A DNA stretch of 8,384 nucleotides from CAYGZL01 sp964354345. Lineage in GTDB: Bacteria > Chloroflexota > Anaerolineae > Anaerolineales > UBA4823. Position numbers and translations under genes: made by a program. Shown here one piece after another: positions 5,058 through 8,384 of this stretch (positions are counted from its first letter, which is position 1; every line of letters begins with the position of its first letter). Location of the stretch: contig CAYGZL010000021.1 in assembly GCA_964354345.1 (NCBI GenBank), positions 1 to 8,384 of the forward strand, given 5' to 3'. The notes under the pieces were generated by a model. The model searched no databases and was not told the DNA's origin. It was given only the letters and a program-made list of their open reading frames with translations.

Positions 5058-7193
5058 TTATTCCTTCAGGCTGCTTAAATTCACTTGTAACTCTTTGAGA
5101 TTTTTCAGGGTTGCTGCGTCAGGTCCTAAACGTAGCGCATAAAATAATAATTCATCCAGGATCTGTTTACACGACATGGCTGGAAACTCCTCAACCGGCG
5201 AGCCAGAGATCACATTCCAAATCTTCCCGGCGTCTTCCTTCACTTTTTGCCAGATACCCGGACTCAAGGGTGCCGTCGATAACCTGCCCACCAACGGACA
5301 TACCACCCGGTAAATCATGCCGGCCAAATCTGTACCAAACCTTCGCTGCTGGGGATACTTTTTAATTGCCGCCAGGTAATGTCGAATTATTTCGACCTCC
5401 AGATCCTCTGCAAATTTTCTTAGCTGACGATCCTCCGGGAGAAGAATTTCCAGGGCTTGTCCTAAGGATTCTCCCGCCTTCTGGAGCGCGCCCTTGATAT
5501 CGCTCTCGGCTCGGAAGCGCCGGAGATCATCTAAATGGCTATGTGTCTTCCTGAGCAAGGCATTGGCATATACAAGTTGATAGTCCCTCACAGGATCTTT
5601 GCTGACCGCATCCTTTAAAGACCGGAGAGCCTGGTCCAATCCTTTCTCGCCTTTTTCTAAGAGTTTTTTTCCTTCATCATAAGCGCGCCGTGCTTCTTGT
5701 TGTTGAATCAACTGGCGCGCCTGAGGATGTTGCTTATCTTTATCAAGCGCATTCTGGTAACATATCTTTGCCTTCTGGGGATACCCTTGCTGCTCCTCGA
5801 CCAACCCCTGGCGATACCAACCATCGGCGATGCGTTTGTTGCACAGCGCCTGGATATTAGCATACACTTCATTCGCCTCCAGATAAAGACCAGCCTGGAA
5901 TAAGCGTTGCGCTTCCTGAACCAGGGCGAGTAATTCACTGCTGCCGGGTACAGTCGCGGCGTCAGGTTGGGGTGCCAGAGCCGGGACAGTCGCTGGCGAG
6001 GCAGCAGGTTGTGATGTTTCGGGAACAGGTTTACCTGACGCAGGTCCAGCGGTTTGACTGGCATCCCCGGCCGGTCGTCCCTCTCCCGAAAATACCTGCC
6101 GCTCGAAAGGCGTGCTTAAATAATCGCGGGGGGTGGCTGGTTTGGCCACGGGCTGTGGGCGTAACTCGGGTGGAGGGGCGTCCCAATTCAAGTGACGGAC
6201 CTGCGTGACTGCACCATAGGCTACGGCAAATTCCGACACTTGGTGGATCGGCTTGCTGCTCCAGTCAGCCAGGGCCTTATGCAGCACCGGCGTGCGCGCA
6301 GAACCTCCCGCCAGCCAGATTTCATCCACCTGCTCCGGTCCGGATAAACCCGCTGCGCCGATCAAATCCCGGCAAAGCTGCAAGCTGGCCGCGATTTGCT
6401 CCTGGATCAGCGCCTCAAAAGTGGGGCGCGCCACCTCAAGCTCCAGACCGACTTTTCGTCCGGCTGAATTGCTGGCCAGTTCTGGCGCGTAAATAGAATA
6501 GCTGGACTTCCCACTGAGCTGTTCCTTCGCTTTTTCGGCTATTTCCCACAGCAGCTCACGCCCTGACCGGTGGGATCGCAGGTCGGGGCCGCCCTGCCGT
6601 TGATACTGCTCGAGTAAATGATTGAGCAGCAACTCAGTCCAGCAATGTCCTGATATCGCCTGGCTCTCCTCAATCGCCAGTTCCCGCATCCCAACCGGGT
6701 CGCGCAGGATCAACGCCAGTTGTAAGCTACCCTCGCCCAGGCTGTAGATCAATAAACGTTGTTCGCCGGTCGTTGGTCGTGGTTGGCTGAGGGCGATGGC
6801 GGTCGTTTCCTTTATAAAGTGAGTTGCCCGGAAACCAGCCGTCAACAAAGCATCCGCAAGTTGCTTGCGTGGATAAGTACCAATTTTAAGGGGAATGCCT
6901 ACCACACAGCCCTCCACCGCTTCACCTAAAGCCTGCGAAGCCGCCTGGTGGACATAGCTCAAGATTTGACCAACGATCTGCGCCGCGTCAACTGACTTGC
7001 CGGCAATATCAATCGCCTCCCCGGCAAACAAGCCCATTCGCACCGAAGGAAAAGGATGCAGCTCCTTCGGCCAACCCGCGGCCTGCCAGACCGGGATCGG
7101 CTCTATCACCCTTCGCACTTCGCCATTTGATTCTGGCTGCCAGGCTATCCGCAAGTTGCGCGTGCCAAATTCTAATCCAATGCTTTTTGGCAT
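5058..7193 (-). CDS. Divergent Hsp70-like (actin-fold ATPase) protein fused to TPR repeats
   Basis: This is a 711-residue protein. Residues 1-333 form an Hsp70-like nucleotide-binding domain: IGLEFGTRN at 5-13 (phosphate-1 loop), KETTAIAL at about 128-135 (matching DnaK NEPTAAAL), LIYSLGEGSLQLALIL at about 148-163 (phosphate-2) and IWLAGGSARTPV at about 292-303 (adenosine motif). Several catalytic positions differ from DnaK: Asp8 is Glu, Thr12 is Arg, and the phosphate-2 DLGGGT is SLGEGS. The segment with DnaK Lys70 is shortened. There is no substrate-binding domain. Instead comes a Pro/Ala-rich linker (about 338-418), TPR-like helices (about 420-500, with YPQKAKICYQNALDKDKQHP) and a further helical region to the end. 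I start at 7193 because AAGGA lies 7 nt upstream and the ATPase motif then aligns with DnaK numbering; an ATG at 7214 overlapping the preceding stop (TAATG) would add 7 residues. It is probably a regulatory or scaffold partner of the upstream Hsp70. Confidence 0.85.
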   Translation of the reverse strand: MPKSIGLEFGTRNLRIAWQPESNGEVRRVIEPIPVWQAAGWPKELHPFPSVRMGLFAGEAIDIAGKSVDAAQIVGQILSYVHQAASQALGEAVEGCVVGIPLKIGTYPRKQLADALLTAGFRATHFIKETTAIALSQPRPTTGEQRLLIYSLGEGSLQLALILRDPVGMRELAIEESQAISGHCWTELLLNHLLEQYQRQGGPDLRSHRSGRELLWEIAEKAKEQLSGKSSYSIYAPELASNSAGRKVGLELEVARPTFEALIQEQIAASLQLCRDLIGAAGLSGPEQVDEIWLAGGSARTPVLHKALADWSSKPIHQVSEFAVAYGAVTQVRHLNWDAPPPELRPQPVAKPATPRDYLSTPFERQVFSGEGRPAGDASQTAGPASGKPVPETSQPAASPATVPALAPQPDAATVPGSSELLALVQEAQRLFQAGLYLEANEVYANIQALCNKRIADGWYRQGLVEEQQGYPQKAKICYQNALDKDKQHPQARQLIQQQEARRAYDEGKKLLEKGEKGLDQALRSLKDAVSKDPVRDYQLVYANALLRKTHSHLDDLRRFRAESDIKGALQKAGESLGQALEILLPEDRQLRKFAEDLEVEIIRHYLAAIKKYPQQRRFGTDLAGMIYRVVCPLVGRLSTAPLSPGIWQKVKEDAGKIWNVISGSPVEEFPAMSCKQILDELLFYALRLGPDAATLKNLKELQVNLSSLKE

Positions 7194-7213
7194 GCTTGTA
7201 TCCTTATTAATCA

Positions 7214-8384
7214 TTAGAAATCGCCGGAGGATTTTCTGACTAATCCGCTCCCTAGCAATTTGGCCTCTAGCTTTACACCGGGTATTTCTGGTAAGGACGC
7301 CACTACGGTCAGGATACCGTTGTAACCGATTGAAAAACCTACAGTGACAGCCATATTAGCCGGTAAACCGGGGGGCAAATAAACACATACCTCACCCACC
7401 AGTGAATTCTTACTGGCCACCTCGCTCCAGCCTTCATAAACCGGCAGCCGTATTTTCACTTGATTGGCCTTGATTGTACGAAATGTTCTTTGAACCGGTT
7501 CTTCCATCGGATAGAACATATCCGTGCTCAGGATCACTTCCATGATATCGCCTGCTAACTGGATACCGATTGGCACAGGTATTTTTTCTAACACAATGTC
7601 CGATCTACCAAATGGTTTACCACAGCGGACACAGGCCTTGGCGGTGAGATCGTTCTTCGCCCCGCATTCTGGACACTCTTTGGTGTCCTCTTCCTTAGGA
7701 GATTCCGGCTTGGGCGGTCTACCTCCTGACAAAGGAGACCCACACCAGCGGCATTCTATGCGCTGTTCCAGGTTGCGCGTCCCGCATTTACTGCATTCGC
7801 GCGTCTGGAAACCGCCGGCCTCAACCTTCAGCTCGCCGAACATCGTCGTCTGGATCGCCGCGCCCTGGGCGACACAGTGCATCGGGTTGACTTCAGATCG
7901 GATAACTTTCTCCCCGAAGCGCTTACTCAGCATTTCCTGTACCAGCGGTACTCGCGTCGATCCACCAACCAGCAAGATTGCCTTCACTTCATTATCCGTG
8001 ATACGCGCCAACCGCATTGCCTGGTCTACTAAGACCAGTGAATGGTCCACCAAGGGTTGGATCATACGATTAAATTCCTCGCGCCGTAGCTCACACTCCA
8101 GGTCTACCATTCGGCCATTGGCGCGGATCAGACTTGGGATAACGATCTGTACTCTCGGTACTCGTCCAAGCTTGATTTTTATTGCTTCCGCTTCAGCTTT
8201 GAGCTGCCATCCCACCTCGTTCTTCTGTTGGCGTGGTAGCCCCCGCACATCCACCCGGTGCTGGATACGGATTTGCTCGATCAGCCACTCCACAATCTTG
8301 TTATCGAAGTCATCTCCGCCCAGATGCATATCGCCGATCTTGCCCACATCCTCGAACACTCCCGCGCCCAACGACATCACCGTC
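7214..8384 (-). CDS. Hsp70 (DnaK-like) chaperone with two internal zinc ribbons, N-terminus outside the window
   Basis: This is the C-terminal 390 or so residues of an Hsp70; the gene enters from the right edge. The frame is open to the last base and the protein begins in the middle of the ATPase domain (TVMSLGAGVFE, GDMHLGGDDFDNKIVEWL), so the true start lies upstream and a GTG near 8380 is not a start. The adenosine motif ILLVGGSTRVPLVQEML and NPMHCVAQGAAIQ are canonical, so this part looks catalytically normal. After the ATPase domain come two C-x2-C-x10-C-x2-C zinc ribbons (coding 7622-7795), then a beta substrate-binding-like domain (VPIGIQLAGDIM, NSLVGEVCVYLPPG, VGFSIGYNGILTVVASLPEI). 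The helical lid of DnaK is absent and the protein ends soon after the beta domain. It is not the housekeeping DnaK. It stops 20 nt before the Hsp70-TPR gene and forms an operon with it. Confidence 0.87.
   Translation of the reverse strand, partial: TVMSLGAGVFEDVGKIGDMHLGGDDFDNKIVEWLIEQIRIQHRVDVRGLPRQQKNEVGWQLKAEAEAIKIKLGRVPRVQIVIPSLIRANGRMVDLECELRREEFNRMIQPLVDHSLVLVDQAMRLARITDNEVKAILLVGGSTRVPLVQEMLSKRFGEKVIRSEVNPMHCVAQGAAIQTTMFGELKVEAGGFQTRECSKCGTRNLEQRIECRWCGSPLSGGRPPKPESPKEEDTKECPECGAKNDLTAKACVRCGKPFGRSDIVLEKIPVPIGIQLAGDIMEVILSTDMFYPMEEPVQRTFRTIKANQVKIRLPVYEGWSEVASKNSLVGEVCVYLPPGLPANMAVTVGFSIGYNGILTVVASLPEIPGVKLEAKLLGSGLVRKSSGDF

Overview
The window looks like a Chloroflexota genome, most likely an Anaerolineae-type bacterium. 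The evidence is a long Pro/Thr linker of the PTPTATPT type joining a membrane-anchored TPR protein to a C-terminal SH3-like domain, several short zinc ribbons, and moderate GC content. This placement is inferred from protein style; no marker gene is present. Apart from a decayed transposase at the left edge, every gene I can support is on the minus strand.

Left part (about 1-2735). A plus-strand remnant of an IS1182-like transposase, with frameshifts and internal deletions, borders a complete two-gene abiE module. AbiEi is the antitoxin and transcriptional repressor; AbiEii is the nucleotidyltransferase toxin. Their frames overlap by 13 nt. The module has a near-consensus promoter (TTGACT, 17 nt, TATATT) and a perfect 19-bp dyad with a third half-site overlapping the -10 region, as expected for AbiEi autorepression. 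Upstream is a monocistronic gene for a possible FMN-binding split-barrel protein, with its own -10 box.

Middle (about 2776-3977). Two tandem paralogous genes encode small proteins with the same layout: an acidic N-terminus, an NWWW motif, one membrane helix and a conserved domain of about 80 residues that I do not recognise. Each gene has the same ribosome-binding leader and is followed by a related hairpin with a conserved 15-nt loop and compensatory stem changes. Gene and terminator were therefore probably duplicated as a unit.

Right part (3978-8384). A tightly spaced operon of three genes. It encodes an Hsp70 with two zinc ribbons between its ATPase domain and its beta substrate-binding domain (cut by the right window edge), a second Hsp70-like protein with altered nucleotide-binding residues fused to TPR repeats, and a zinc-ribbon/TPR/transmembrane/SH3-like protein. 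The likely picture, by inference, is a membrane-associated chaperone-scaffold system. A conventional Hsp70, a degenerate Hsp70-TPR partner and a membrane adaptor would act at the inner face of the membrane, with the adaptor's SH3-like domain outside. The two small membrane proteins just downstream may belong to it, since their conserved domains are predicted to face the cytoplasm. This cluster and the small-protein family are the parts of the window most likely to be undescribed.
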